Source: DAOUAT01 sp964551735 (lineage in GTDB: Bacteria; Chloroflexota; Anaerolineae; CG2-30-64-16). Taken from it: DNA of 41,451 bases. The stretch covers positions 1-41,451 of the forward strand of contig CAZKEF010000050.1 in assembly GCA_964551735.1 (NCBI GenBank). The letters are read 5' to 3'. Shown here piece after piece: positions 24,498-32,176 of this stretch; within the stretch, counting starts at the first letter, position 1; each line of letters opens with the position of its first letter. The notes beneath the pieces are model-generated. The model made no database searches. It saw nothing but the letters and a program-made list of their open reading frames with translations, and was not told the DNA's origin. Made by a program: the position numbers and the translations under genes.

Positions 24498-24983
24498 ATG
24501 GCCGAAAGCTCAACCATTCTGCGCGGCGCTGTCACCACCAACAGGGCCAACAGCCAAGTCAAATTCATCATCGGTGGCTTGGTCATCGCTGCGTTGATCA
24601 TTTACCTGATCGTTTCGTCTATCTCTAGCGCCGGCGCGTATTACCGCGAGGTGGGCGAAGTGCTGGCGCAGCAAACCGAGTTGACCGGCAAGAACCTGCG
24701 GGTCAGCGGCAATATCGTTACCGAGAGCGTGCGCTACGACGCCGCCAACCTCGATCTGAACTTCCTGATCTCGGATCCGGCCGATGCCAGCAAGCAATTG
24801 GCGATCCACTTCCACGGCGTGCAGCCTGACCAGATCACCCGCCCCGGCTCCAGCGCCATCGTCGAGGGAGCGTTGGGCCCCAACGGTGTCGAAGCTAACA
24901 ACCTGCTCCTGAAGTGCCCTTCTCGCTACGAAGAAGGGGTGCAGAAAGAGTATGAAGAGATCAAGGTTGAGGCGGTGAAATGA
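24498..24983 (+). CDS. ccmE: Heme chaperone CcmE, cysteine variant
   Basis: Periplasm-facing heme chaperone of 161 residues that carries heme from the CcmABCD side to the ligation step. An N-terminal signal anchor (KFIIGGLVIAALIIYLIVSS) precedes an OB-fold domain. The heme-attachment position reads LLLKCPSRYEEG, with cysteine where classical CcmE has histidine (LLAKHDENY in Escherichia coli). This CxxxY form is known from archaea and Desulfovibrio, where it goes with Ccm systems lacking CcmH. Two ATG codons are adjacent; 24498 has the better distance to GGAGG. First gene of the maturation operon, ending before a hairpin terminator. Confidence 0.92.
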   Translation: MAESSTILRGAVTTNRANSQVKFIIGGLVIAALIIYLIVSSISSAGAYYREVGEVLAQQTELTGKNLRVSGNIVTESVRYDAANLDLNFLISDPADASKQLAIHFHGVQPDQITRPGSSAIVEGALGPNGVEANNLLLKCPSRYEEGVQKEYEEIKVEAVK

Positions 24984-25036
24984 TTGGGCACCGGAGGAAT
25001 TGAGGGAAAGCTGGGGAACTGAGGGAATTTCCAAAT

Positions 25037-25070
25037 AGACGGTCGCCCGCAGGGCGGGTGGCCGTCTTTA
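25037..25070 (+). terminator. Hairpin terminator or attenuator after ccmE
   Basis: 14-bp stem (25037-25050 with 25054-25067, two G-U pairs) around the loop AGG, followed by TTTAT. It lies between ccmE and the cytochrome gene and may reduce, rather than end, transcription into ccmA-D. The short sequence before it (24985-25030) is a GGGAA-type low-complexity repeat. Confidence 0.6.
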
Positions 25071-25095
25071 TGTCATAAAGCGGATCGCGTGACTT

Positions 25096-26892
25096 ATGCA
25101 ACAAGACCCCGGAACGGCGACTCCCTTCAGGCTGAATCGCGAACCAAAGCCCGCTGGTAGTCGCTTCACGTTTGTCGTCGGCCTGGCGTTGGTCCTGCTT
25201 CTGGCCAGCATTGCGGTGGCCTCGGCCACACCCCAGAGCCAGGACACGCCAACGGCCCCGCCTCAGCCGCTGGCCGGCCAGGACAACTATGCTCAGAACT
25301 GCGCGCCGTGCCACGGCGCCACTGGCCTAGGGGACGGCCCTTCGGCCGCGGGCCTAGGCGTGCCGCCCACGGCCCTGGGGCGCTACGAAGCCATCGCAGG
25401 CAAGACATGGCAGGAACTGTTCAACATCACCAAGAACGGCAACATGCAGCGCATGATGCCGCCGTGGAAGAACCAGTTGAGCGACCAGCAGATCTGGGAC
25501 ACGGTGGCCTATGCCTGGAGCCTGCATACGTCTTCCGCCGAGATCGAGCAGGGCCGGGCGCTGTACGAGGCCAACTGCGCCGCCTGCCACGGCCCCGATG
25601 GCAAGGGTGCGGTCGCCGGTGCGCCGAACCTGGCTGATTTCGCTGCCACCTCTGGGGTCAGCGAGGCCACATGGGCTGCCTCAGTGGCCAACGGCAAAGG
25701 CGCCATGCCCTCGTTCACCGGCAAGCTAAGCGACGCCGAGCAGCGCGCGTCACTGGCTTACATACGGAGCCTCTCGCTGGGTGGCCCCTTGTTCCGCGGG
25801 CCGTTGGCGGCAGGCGCCGGCGTGATCAGCGGCACGGTAACCAACGGCACCACCGGCCAGCCCATGCCGGGCCTGGCCGTCGAACTGGGTATTTTCGATG
25901 CCAGTGCACTGCTGGAGCAGCGCACTGCCACCACCGACGCGGCGGGAGTCTACCGCTTCACTGATCTATCCACTGACGCCGGACTGGCATTCGCCGTGCG
26001 CGTCCAATACCCGGCCGGCGTGCCCTACAGCACCGACTTCGCCAGCTTTGCGGACGACCAAACGGCCGTTGACCTGCCGGTAACCGTGTACGAGTCCACA
26101 AGTGACGCCAGCGACGTGCGGATCGAGCGCGTCCATTTCATCGTGGAGTTCAGCGCGGGCCAGGCGCTGGTGGCTGAATTGCTGGTCTTCAGCTTGGACG
26201 GGGATCTGGCCTACGCCGGCGACGGGAACGCGGTGCTCCGCTTCACGCTGCCGGCCGGTGCGACCGACCTTGCAATCAGCGAAGAAGAGCTCGGCGGCCG
26301 CTTCCAGGCCACAGCCGATGGCTTCGTTGACCTGCTGGCGCTGCCTCCCGGCCAGAATGTGCGGCAGGTGCTCTACCGCTACGCGCTGCCCTACGGCGGC
26401 GGCAAACTGGAGCTAGCGCGCACACTGGCCTACCCCGCCGCCAACATCAACGCCCTCATCAGCGACGTTGGCCAGAAGGTCACCGGCCAGGGGCTGACCG
26501 ATCAGGGGCTGCGCCAAACCCAGGGCGGCAACTACTTCAACTTCCTGGCGCAAGACGTGCCGGCCGGGCAGGCCGTGACCCTGCGGATGACCAACTTGCC
26601 GGTCGCAGCCGACGCCGCCCCCCCGGCAACGTCCCGCATCCTGATCGGCGTGCTGGTGGCTGCGGTGGTCGGGGCGGCCGCGTTTCTGATCACCCTGCCC
26701 ATCCTGCGTCGCGGCCGCGCGGTGCAGGGCGCGGCCGCGGTCCCGACCGACCGCGAAAGCCTGATAGACGCGTTGGCTGAACTCGACCTGGCACACGAGG
26801 CCGGCGAACTGACAGACGCGGCTTACCGCGACCAACGGCTGCGGCTGAAGGCGCAGTTGCGCGATCTGCTGAGCAAGGAAGGCCAGGGGTGA
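25096..26892 (+). CDS. Membrane-anchored di-heme cytochrome c with carbohydrate/peptidase-regulatory-like domain
   Basis: Protein of 598 residues. An N-terminal hydrophobic segment (about 25-45) is a signal or anchor. Two class I cytochrome c domains follow, with heme motifs CAPCH (69-73) and CAACH (161-165). Met ligands are likely in RMMPPWKNQLS and GAMPSFTGKLS. Next is a beta-sandwich of carboxypeptidase-regulatory type (ISGTVTNGTTGQPMPGL), then a beta-rich region. A C-terminal membrane span near residues 510-532 leads to a charged cytoplasmic helix ending LRLKAQLRDLLSKEGQG. It may pass electrons at the membrane surface. Being inside the maturation operon, it may serve heme delivery or be a client. 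Its stop overlaps the ccmA start. Confidence 0.85.
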   Translation: MQQDPGTATPFRLNREPKPAGSRFTFVVGLALVLLLASIAVASATPQSQDTPTAPPQPLAGQDNYAQNCAPCHGATGLGDGPSAAGLGVPPTALGRYEAIAGKTWQELFNITKNGNMQRMMPPWKNQLSDQQIWDTVAYAWSLHTSSAEIEQGRALYEANCAACHGPDGKGAVAGAPNLADFAATSGVSEATWAASVANGKGAMPSFTGKLSDAEQRASLAYIRSLSLGGPLFRGPLAAGAGVISGTVTNGTTGQPMPGLAVELGIFDASALLEQRTATTDAAGVYRFTDLSTDAGLAFAVRVQYPAGVPYSTDFASFADDQTAVDLPVTVYESTSDASDVRIERVHFIVEFSAGQALVAELLVFSLDGDLAYAGDGNAVLRFTLPAGATDLAISEEELGGRFQATADGFVDLLALPPGQNVRQVLYRYALPYGGGKLELARTLAYPAANINALISDVGQKVTGQGLTDQGLRQTQGGNYFNFLAQDVPAGQAVTLRMTNLPVAADAAPPATSRILIGVLVAAVVGAAAFLITLPILRRGRAVQGAAAVPTDRESLIDALAELDLAHEAGELTDAAYRDQRLRLKAQLRDLLSKEGQG

Positions 26893-27698
26893 GCGAGCAC
26901 GGCCGCGCGACCGGGCCGGCGCCCGAGGCTGAGATCGCCATGATCGAGGTGCGCAACCTCACCAAGGCGTTCGGCAGCAAGTACGCGCTGCGCGGGGTTG
27001 ACCTGCGGGTGATGCCCGGCGAGTCGCTGGTGCTGTTCGGCCCCAACGGCGCGGGCAAAACCACGCTGGTGCGCATCTTGTCCAGCCTCAGCCGGCCCAC
27101 CGGCGGCACAGTGCGCATCGGCGGCCTGGACCTGGCGAAACATGCCGATGGCATCCGGCGCTACCTGGGCGTGGTGTCGCACGCGCCGCTGCTCTACGAC
27201 AGCCTGACGGCCGAAGAAAACCTGCGGTTCTTTGCTGGGCTGTACGGCATGAAGCAACCGGCCGAGCGGATCGCGGCCATGCTGGAACGGGTGGGGCTCT
27301 ACCTGCGGCGCGGGGACCTGGTGCGCACCTTCTCGCGCGGCATGGTGCAACGATTGGCTATCGCCCGCGCGCTGTTGCACGACCCCGAAGTGCTGCTGCT
27401 CGATGAACCCGACACCGGGCTCGATCCTCAGGCGGCCGAGATGCTGCATGGGCTGCTGGCGGAGTTGAGCGGGCGCGACGCCATGCATACGGCGGCGGTA
27501 GAGACGTTGCATGCAACGTCTCTACAACGCCAGCGCACCATCGTCACCGTGACCCACAACCTGGAGCGCGGCCTGGCCATCGCCGACCGCGTGGTGATCC
27601 TGGCCGGCGGCCGGGTGGCGTTCGAAGCAGCGGCCCGGGGCATGATCCCAGCCCAGCTGCGCGCACACTATGACCAGCATGTGGGGAGCGGCCGATGA
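26889..27698 (+). CDS. ccmA: Heme exporter ATP-binding protein CcmA, with palindrome insertion
   Basis: ABC ATPase of 269 residues that, with CcmB, releases heme-loaded CcmE from CcmC. Walker A is GPNGAGKTT, the signature is FSRGMVQRLAIARAL, Walker B is VLLLDEPDTGLDP and the H-loop is VTVTHN, so all sites are intact. Between the Walker B region and the H-loop, about 18 extra residues (AMHTAAVETLHATSLQRQ) are encoded by a segment holding a perfect 28-bp palindrome. The GTG at 26889 overlaps the preceding stop; an internal ATG at 26940 starts the conserved domain and is an alternative. ccmB follows with an ATGA overlap. Confidence 0.92.
   Translation: MSEHGRATGPAPEAEIAMIEVRNLTKAFGSKYALRGVDLRVMPGESLVLFGPNGAGKTTLVRILSSLSRPTGGTVRIGGLDLAKHADGIRRYLGVVSHAPLLYDSLTAEENLRFFAGLYGMKQPAERIAAMLERVGLYLRRGDLVRTFSRGMVQRLAIARALLHDPEVLLLDEPDTGLDPQAAEMLHGLLAELSGRDAMHTAAVETLHATSLQRQRTIVTVTHNLERGLAIADRVVILAGGRVAFEAAARGMIPAQLRAHYDQHVGSGR
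27498..27525. repeat. Perfect 28-bp palindrome inside ccmA
   Basis: Positions 27498-27525 read identically on both strands (left half GTAGAGACGTTGCA). I recognise this as a dispersed palindrome common in cyanobacterial intergenic DNA. Here it lies in frame in a coding sequence. Confidence 0.85.
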
Positions 27699-28366
27699 AC
27701 TTCTGGCGGGCGGTCGCTGCCATCATCCGCAAGGACATCCGTGCCGAGCTGCGCACCAAGGACATCTTCAGCAGCATGTTCGTCTTCGCGTTGCTGGCGG
27801 TAATCGTCTTCAACTTCGCGTTCGAGCTGCGGGTGCCGTCCATGCGGATGGTAGCGCCCGGCATCGTGTGGGTCGCGATCACCTTTGCGGGCACGCTGGG
27901 CCTCAACCGGGCCTTTGTCATCGAGCAGGACAAGGGCAGCCTGGCCGGCTTGCTGCTGGCCCCGGTGGACCGTTCGGCCATCTACTTCGGCAAGATGCTG
28001 GGCAACCTGGTCTTCATCCTGGTCGTCGAGATCATCCTGCTGCCGCTGGTGATGATCTTCTTCAACCTGTCGCTGCTCACCCCAGCACACCTGTTGGTGA
28101 TCCTGCTGGGCACCTTCGGCTTCGCCGCGGTAGGCACCGTGTTCTCGGCCATGGCGGTGAACACGCGGGCGCGCGAAGTGCTGCTGCCCATCCTGCTCTT
28201 CCCGGTGTTGCTGCCCGTGTTGGTCGCCGGGGTGAAGATGACCGGGGCCCTGTTGGACGGCGAGACGTTAGGGTCGGTCGGCAACTGGCTGCAACTGGTC
28301 ATCCTCTATGACATCGGTTTCACTGTGCTGGCATATCTCACCTTCGGTTTTGTGGTGGAAGAATGA
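27695..28366 (+). CDS. ccmB: Heme exporter permease CcmB
   Basis: Inner-membrane protein of 223 residues with six hydrophobic segments. Family features are the N-terminal AIIRKDIRAELRTKDIFSSM, FAGTLGLNRAFVIEQDKGSL and LLLAPVDRSAIYFGKMLGN. It pairs with CcmA in the release of holo-CcmE. The start ATG overlaps the ccmA stop and the stop overlaps an upstream in-frame ATG of ccmC. Length matches the family. Confidence 0.93.
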   Translation: MNFWRAVAAIIRKDIRAELRTKDIFSSMFVFALLAVIVFNFAFELRVPSMRMVAPGIVWVAITFAGTLGLNRAFVIEQDKGSLAGLLLAPVDRSAIYFGKMLGNLVFILVVEIILLPLVMIFFNLSLLTPAHLLVILLGTFGFAAVGTVFSAMAVNTRAREVLLPILLFPVLLPVLVAGVKMTGALLDGETLGSVGNWLQLVILYDIGFTVLAYLTFGFVVEE

Positions 28367-28383
28367 CACAGGAGGTTCGCTCT

Positions 28384-29082
28384 ATGTTCGACCATTCAAA
28401 CCGCGGCCTGACCAGCCTGACGGCGCTGGCCGCGTTGGGCATCCTGATCGCCGCCTACATGGCGCTGGCCGGCGCGCCGAACGCCGTGGGCCTGACCGAG
28501 GACAACACCTACGCCCAACGGATCATCTACTTTCACGTGCCCAGCGCGTGGCTGAGTATGTTGGCGTTCGGCGTCACCATGGTCGCCAGCATCGCCTACC
28601 TGGCCACCAGCAAGCGGCGCTGGGACAGCCTGGCCGTCTCGTCGGCCGAGCTCGGCTTGATATTCACCCTGGCAGCCACGGCCAGCGGCTCGGTCTGGGC
28701 CAAGCCAGCCTGGAACGTCTGGTGGACGTGGGATCCGCGGCTGACCACCTACACCATCATGTTCCTGCTCTTCGTGGCCTATTTCATGCTGCGCTCGGCC
28801 ATGGAAGATCCGGCCCGCCGCGCGCGTTTCTCGGCCGTCTACGGCATCTTCGCCTTTTTGAGCGTGCCCATCACCTTTATGTCCATCCGGTGGTGGCGCA
28901 CCATCCACCCGGTGCTGATCGATCCCGGCGAAGGGTTCGGGTTGGGGCCGGGCATGATGACCGCGTTCTTCATCTCCCTGGCCGCGTTCACGGTGCTCTA
29001 CGTCGTCCTGCTGGTGCACCGCTACCGGCTGGAGCAACTGCGGGAACAGGTGGATTTGTTGAAGGAACAAGCGGGTTATTAA
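28384..29082 (+). CDS. ccmC: Heme-handling protein CcmC
   Basis: Inner-membrane protein of 232 residues that presents heme to CcmE. Six hydrophobic segments and the tryptophan-rich heme-binding motif KPAWNVWWTWDPRLTTY are visible. Conserved histidines lie in IIYFHVPSAW and WWRTIHPVLI and are the expected axial heme ligands. The ATG at 28384 has GGAGG eight bases upstream; an ATG at 28363 overlapping the ccmB stop lies before that site and is less likely. The short membrane gene at 29112 is its usual partner. Confidence 0.94.
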   Translation: MFDHSNRGLTSLTALAALGILIAAYMALAGAPNAVGLTEDNTYAQRIIYFHVPSAWLSMLAFGVTMVASIAYLATSKRRWDSLAVSSAELGLIFTLAATASGSVWAKPAWNVWWTWDPRLTTYTIMFLLFVAYFMLRSAMEDPARRARFSAVYGIFAFLSVPITFMSIRWWRTIHPVLIDPGEGFGLGPGMMTAFFISLAAFTVLYVVLLVHRYRLEQLREQVDLLKEQAGY

Positions 29083-29111
29083 TTCGCTGATTTCCACAAG
29101 GAGTGATTCAC

Positions 29112-29252
29112 ATGACATTCATGGTTGCGGCATATCTGATCATCTGGCTGGCGGCGTTTGCGTTTATCTTCAGCATGATGCGGCGGCAGAGCAATCTACA
29201 GCGTGAGATCGCGGCGCTGCGCGAGCTCTTGAAGGACAAGCCGGCGCGGTGA
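29112..29252 (+). CDS. ccmD: CcmD-like single-span membrane peptide
   Basis: Open frame of 46 codons: one membrane span (VAAYLIIWLAAFAFIFSMM) followed by a charged cytoplasmic helix (QREIAALRELLKDKPAR). It has a good AAGGAG ribosome site. Size, topology and position right after ccmC match CcmD, which helps release holo-CcmE. CcmD proteins share little sequence, so the call rests on context. Too short for ordinary gene finders. The stop at 29250-29252 is 17 bases before the CcdA-like start. Confidence 0.8.
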   Translation: MTFMVAAYLIIWLAAFAFIFSMMRRQSNLQREIAALRELLKDKPAR

Positions 29253-29269
29253 GGGCCGAAGGAGCACAT

Positions 29270-30124
29270 ATGACCGCCGCTAACCGCTGGCAAACCTTCT
29301 CCCACGCGCTGGCCTTCGTGACCGGCTTCAGCCTGGTGTTCGTGCTGCTGGGCGCGTCGGTCGCGTTCATCGGCTATAGCATAAACGCATTCCTGCCCAC
29401 GTTCGTGAAGATCGGCGGCGCCATCCTAATCATCTTCGGCCTGCAGGTGACGGGAGTCTTCGGCGCGATCGCGGCGCAAATCCGCCAGACAGGCGGCGCG
29501 GACAGCCTGTTGGGCCGCGGCTTCATCGCGTTCACCGAGGGTCTAGGGCGGATCATGTACACCGAGGGCCGGGTGCAGGCGCGCGTGGACCGCCGCTGGG
29601 GTTACCTGTCCTCGGCGCTCATGGGGGTCTTCTTCTCAGCCGGGTGGATCCCATGCGTAGGGCCGGTGCTGGCGGCCATTTATTTCCTGGCCAGCGACAC
29701 GCAGACGGTGGCCCAGGGCGCGCTGCTGCTCCTGGTCTACTCGCTGGGTCTGGGCCTCCCGTTCCTGCTCACCGGCGCAGCGTTCAGCACCATGACCGGC
29801 TGGCTGCGCCGCATGAACCGGCACCTGGGCCTGGTCTCCAAGATCACCGGCATCTTCCTGATCATCGTGGGCGTGCTGCTCTTCAACGACCAGTTAGCGC
29901 GGCTTGCCAACTTCTTTGTGGCCCGCTTCGGCATGGGACTGGCCAGCCTGGAGCCGGGTGGCGCCGAGGTCTCAGCCGCGATCAGCATCCCGCTGGCGTT
30001 CGCGGCCGGCCTGCTGTCGTTCCTTTCGCCGTGCGTGCTGCCGCTGATCCCGGCCTACATCGGCTATCTGAGCGGCACCGCGGTGATTGCTGACGCCGCG
30101 CCCTTATCCCAGACCAGTCCATGA
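29270..30124 (+). CDS. CcdA/DsbD-type thiol-electron transporter, apparently circularly permuted
   Basis: Inner-membrane protein of 284 residues that carries reducing power to periplasmic thiols for heme ligation. Canonical CcdA begins with a span like PLAFLAGLLSFLSPCVLPL. Here the N-terminus starts with canonical span 2 (SHALAFVTGFSLVFVLLGAS). Span 3 (IGGAILIIFGLQVTGVFG), span 4 with Cys129 in AGWIPCVGPVL, and spans 5 and 6 follow. The canonical span 1 comes last, as IPLAFAAGLLSFLSPCVLPL with Cys255, ending at PAYIGYLSGTAV and a short tail. Both active cysteines are kept. The ATG at 29270 has GGAG upstream and no span-1 sequence lies before it. The stop overlaps the next gene. Confidence 0.88.
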   Translation: MTAANRWQTFSHALAFVTGFSLVFVLLGASVAFIGYSINAFLPTFVKIGGAILIIFGLQVTGVFGAIAAQIRQTGGADSLLGRGFIAFTEGLGRIMYTEGRVQARVDRRWGYLSSALMGVFFSAGWIPCVGPVLAAIYFLASDTQTVAQGALLLLVYSLGLGLPFLLTGAAFSTMTGWLRRMNRHLGLVSKITGIFLIIVGVLLFNDQLARLANFFVARFGMGLASLEPGGAEVSAAISIPLAFAAGLLSFLSPCVLPLIPAYIGYLSGTAVIADAAPLSQTSP

Positions 30125-30846
30125 ACGAGCAAGGGCGACCACCTGCCGCGCCCAGCGCCACCATCGACCGAGCGGTCAATGGCTTGGCCGCGTGGTTGGC
30201 GCGGCACTGGCTGGCGCTCTTTAACGTGATCCTGGCGCTTTTCATCGGACTGCCTATGCTGGCCCCGGTGCTGATGGAGGCCGGCGCAACCGGCCCGGCG
30301 CGGCTGATCTACAAGGTCTTCGCGCCCACCTGCCACCAGCTGCCGGAGCGGTCGTTTTTCTTGTTCGGGGCGCGTGGGGTTTACAGCGCGGCGGAGTTGG
30401 AGGCGGATGGCATCTACCCTGCCGACAGCAGCCCACTGGCGCGCCTGTTGCTGCGCTGGAACGGTGACGACGAACACGGGCACAAGATTGCCATCTGCCA
30501 GCGCGACCTGGCGCTCTTCGGCAGCCTGTTGGTCAGCGGCTTGCTATTCGGCCTGTTGCGCGGACATCTCCGACGGCCCAACGGCATCTATGCCAAGATG
30601 CCGATCTGGCTCTTCGCCGTGCTGCTGATCCCCATTGCCGTTGACGGAGGTACACAGCTGCTGGGCCTGCGGGAAAGCAGTTGGACGCTGCGGGTGCTCA
30701 CCGGGGCGCTCACTGGCAGCGCGATCGTCTGGCTGGCCTATCCCTATGTGCAGGAGGCGATGGAAGGCGTGCTGCTGGACGGCCGCCAGCCGCGGGCGAT
30801 GAGCACCCCCTCTCAAACTGGACAAAATCGTTCCATTGGGGTATAG
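30121..30846 (+). CDS. DUF2085 family membrane protein
   Basis: Protein of 241 residues with four to five hydrophobic segments. The family motifs are CHQLPERSFFLFG (around residue 70) and the second-site CQRDLALFGSLL (around 127), in a region whose Cys/His pattern suggests metal or redox binding. Its function is unknown. The ATG overlaps the stop of the CcdA-like gene (ATGA at 30121), closing the maturation operon, so a link to cytochrome c or thiol chemistry is plausible. The last codons overlap the rpsT promoter. Confidence 0.85.
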   Translation: MNEQGRPPAAPSATIDRAVNGLAAWLARHWLALFNVILALFIGLPMLAPVLMEAGATGPARLIYKVFAPTCHQLPERSFFLFGARGVYSAAELEADGIYPADSSPLARLLLRWNGDDEHGHKIAICQRDLALFGSLLVSGLLFGLLRGHLRRPNGIYAKMPIWLFAVLLIPIAVDGGTQLLGLRESSWTLRVLTGALTGSAIVWLAYPYVQEAMEGVLLDGRQPRAMSTPSQTGQNRSIGV

Positions 30847-30847
30847 T
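30819..30847 (+). promoter_or_regulatory. rpsT promoter
   Basis: TGGACA (30819-30824), 17 bp, TATAGT (30842-30847). It overlaps the 3' end of the DUF2085 gene. The transcript would have a leader of about 110 nt before rpsT, with room for autoregulation by S20; no defined structure was worked out. Confidence 0.65.
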
Positions 30848-30964
30848 TGTCTGCTGTGGCTGGTGACAGCACGTGGATCCCGCGATCCTTGATATCATCT
30901 GAGCGGCGGAATGAGCCGTTTCCAAGATTAACCATCTGGAGTTAGAAAGTTCTGGAGGCTATCG

Positions 30965-31246
30965 GTGCCAAACCTGAAGAAGAACCCATCTGCGTTGAAA
31001 TGCCAGCGGCGTGATGCCCGCAAAACTGTTTACCGCGGGACTGTCCGCACTAGCACCCGCACCTACATCAAGAAGTTCCGGGCGCTTCTGGCTTCTGGCA
31101 AAGTCGAAGCCGCCGATCAGGCGCTGAAGACTGCCGTCCGGGCGTTGGATAAGGCCGCTGAGAAGGGCGTGCTCCACAAGAATAACGCGGCGCGGCGCAA
31201 GTCTCGCATGATGATCGCGCTCAACAAGGCCAGGCAAGTGTCCTGA
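30965..31246 (+). CDS. rpsT: 30S ribosomal protein S20
   Basis: Small basic three-helix protein of 93 residues binding 16S rRNA. Family features include VRTSTRTYIKKFRALL, ALDKAAEKGVLHKNNAARRKSR and a Lys/Arg-rich N-terminus. The start is GTG at 30965 with GGAGG six bases upstream; rpsT often uses a non-ATG start, linked to translational autocontrol. The N-terminus (PNLKKNPSALKCQRR) differs from the usual ANIKSAKKR. Own promoter and terminator make it a single-gene transcript. Confidence 0.93.
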   Translation: MPNLKKNPSALKCQRRDARKTVYRGTVRTSTRTYIKKFRALLASGKVEAADQALKTAVRALDKAAEKGVLHKNNAARRKSRMMIALNKARQVS

Positions 31247-31273
31247 GGCCCGGGTCAGTTCCGTCGCTCGCGC

Positions 31274-31304
31274 ATCGGCGCCCTAGGGTGCCGATTTCGC
31301 TTTT
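31274..31304 (+). terminator. rpsT intrinsic terminator
   Basis: Stem ATCGGCGCCC (31274-31283) pairs with 31286-31295 (one G-U), followed by TTCGCTTTT. It stands between two convergent genes. Confidence 0.75.
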
Positions 31305-31312
31305 AAAACGGC

Positions 31313-32044
31313 CTATTCCGACAGTTCATCAGAGTCGTCAGGCTCCGAGGCTGGCGCGGCGCGCTCACAAGCGGGCACAACCAGTTTGTAGCCGACACCG
31401 CGCTGGGTGATCAATAGCGTGGGATGCATGGGGTCAGACTCGATCCGCTCGCGCAACCAACGGATATGGACGTCAAGGGTGCGGGTGTCGCCCAGATAAT
31501 GCGTCTCCCAGATATCTTGCATCAACGCCTGGCGTGAGATCACCTGGTTCGGACGTAACATGAACTCGGCCAGTAACTTGCACTGTTTGGGTGTTAAATG
31601 CGCGCGCCCAAGAGGTGTCACCACAACGCGCGAGACGATATCCAATTCGATTGGGCCGGCCTGGAGGATGTTGGGGACGACTGATTCGCCGAGCCGCCGG
31701 ATCGTGTCCCGCAGCTTACGGTTCGTGAACGGACGCACCAGGCGCTCTTCACATTCGGTCTCCCCCCCTTCCCCGCGCTCGGTCAGGAGCAACCGACACG
31801 CCTGCGGTAAACGCCGGCCCAGCGTCTTGCACAGACGGTCACCTGAAAAGTGGCTGTTGATGGTATTGATGATGATAATGCTGGGCTGAAGCTCACGCGC
31901 CAGTTGAAGGCCGGCGACCTGGGTGCGCGCAAACGCCACCTTGCCACCCTCTTGTTGGATCCCCTGCCAGACTCTCTCGTAACTGGACTCGATGCGGCCG
32001 ATATAGAGGATTTGTACAGACCTGGCAGTCAGATTACGGCCCAT
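31313..32044 (-). CDS. OmpR/PhoB-type winged-helix regulator with degenerate receiver domain
   Basis: DNA-binding protein of 243 residues. The C-terminal domain (about 130-225) is a clear PhoB-type winged helix: LTPKQCKLLAEFMLRPNQV, then TLDVHIRWLRERIE and ITQRGVGYKLV. The N-terminal domain has a receiver-like beta/alpha pattern, but the phospho-acceptor aspartate is Asn60 (SIIIINTINS), the acidic pair after the first strand is missing (ILYIG), and the late Lys is Arg. It is probably not switched by phosphorylation. No sensor kinase is adjacent. The ATG at 32044 has AAGGGGG upstream and sits 31 nt after the predicted transcript start. Acidic C-terminal tail. Target unknown. Confidence 0.85.
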   Translation of the reverse strand: MGRNLTARSVQILYIGRIESSYERVWQGIQQEGGKVAFARTQVAGLQLARELQPSIIIINTINSHFSGDRLCKTLGRRLPQACRLLLTERGEGGETECEERLVRPFTNRKLRDTIRRLGESVVPNILQAGPIELDIVSRVVVTPLGRAHLTPKQCKLLAEFMLRPNQVISRQALMQDIWETHYLGDTRTLDVHIRWLRERIESDPMHPTLLITQRGVGYKLVVPACERAAPASEPDDSDELSE

Positions 32045-32081
32045 CGCCAGCCCCCTTCCATTATGCTCAATAATCAACCCC

Positions 32082-32110
32082 AGTATAGCGTATCTTAAGA
32101 AAAAACGCAA
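32082..32110 (-). promoter_or_regulatory. Promoter of the winged-helix regulator gene
   Basis: Minus-strand TTGCGT (32110-32105), 17 bp, TATACT (32087-32082). Leader of about 31 nt to the ATG at 32044. Confidence 0.6.
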
Positions 32111-32137
32111 CGGTTCTGGATGTGATGATCATCTGCT

Positions 32138-32166
32138 TTGACCTTTAGCCGCTGACGTGGTAGAAT
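32138..32166 (+). promoter_or_regulatory. Promoter of the GT2 gene, implying a near-leaderless mRNA
   Basis: TTGACC (32138-32143), 17 bp, TAGAAT (32161-32166). The expected transcript start (about 32173) is only some four bases before the ATG at 32177, leaving no room for a ribosome site. Confidence 0.6.
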
Positions 32167-32176
32167 CGACCTCGTT

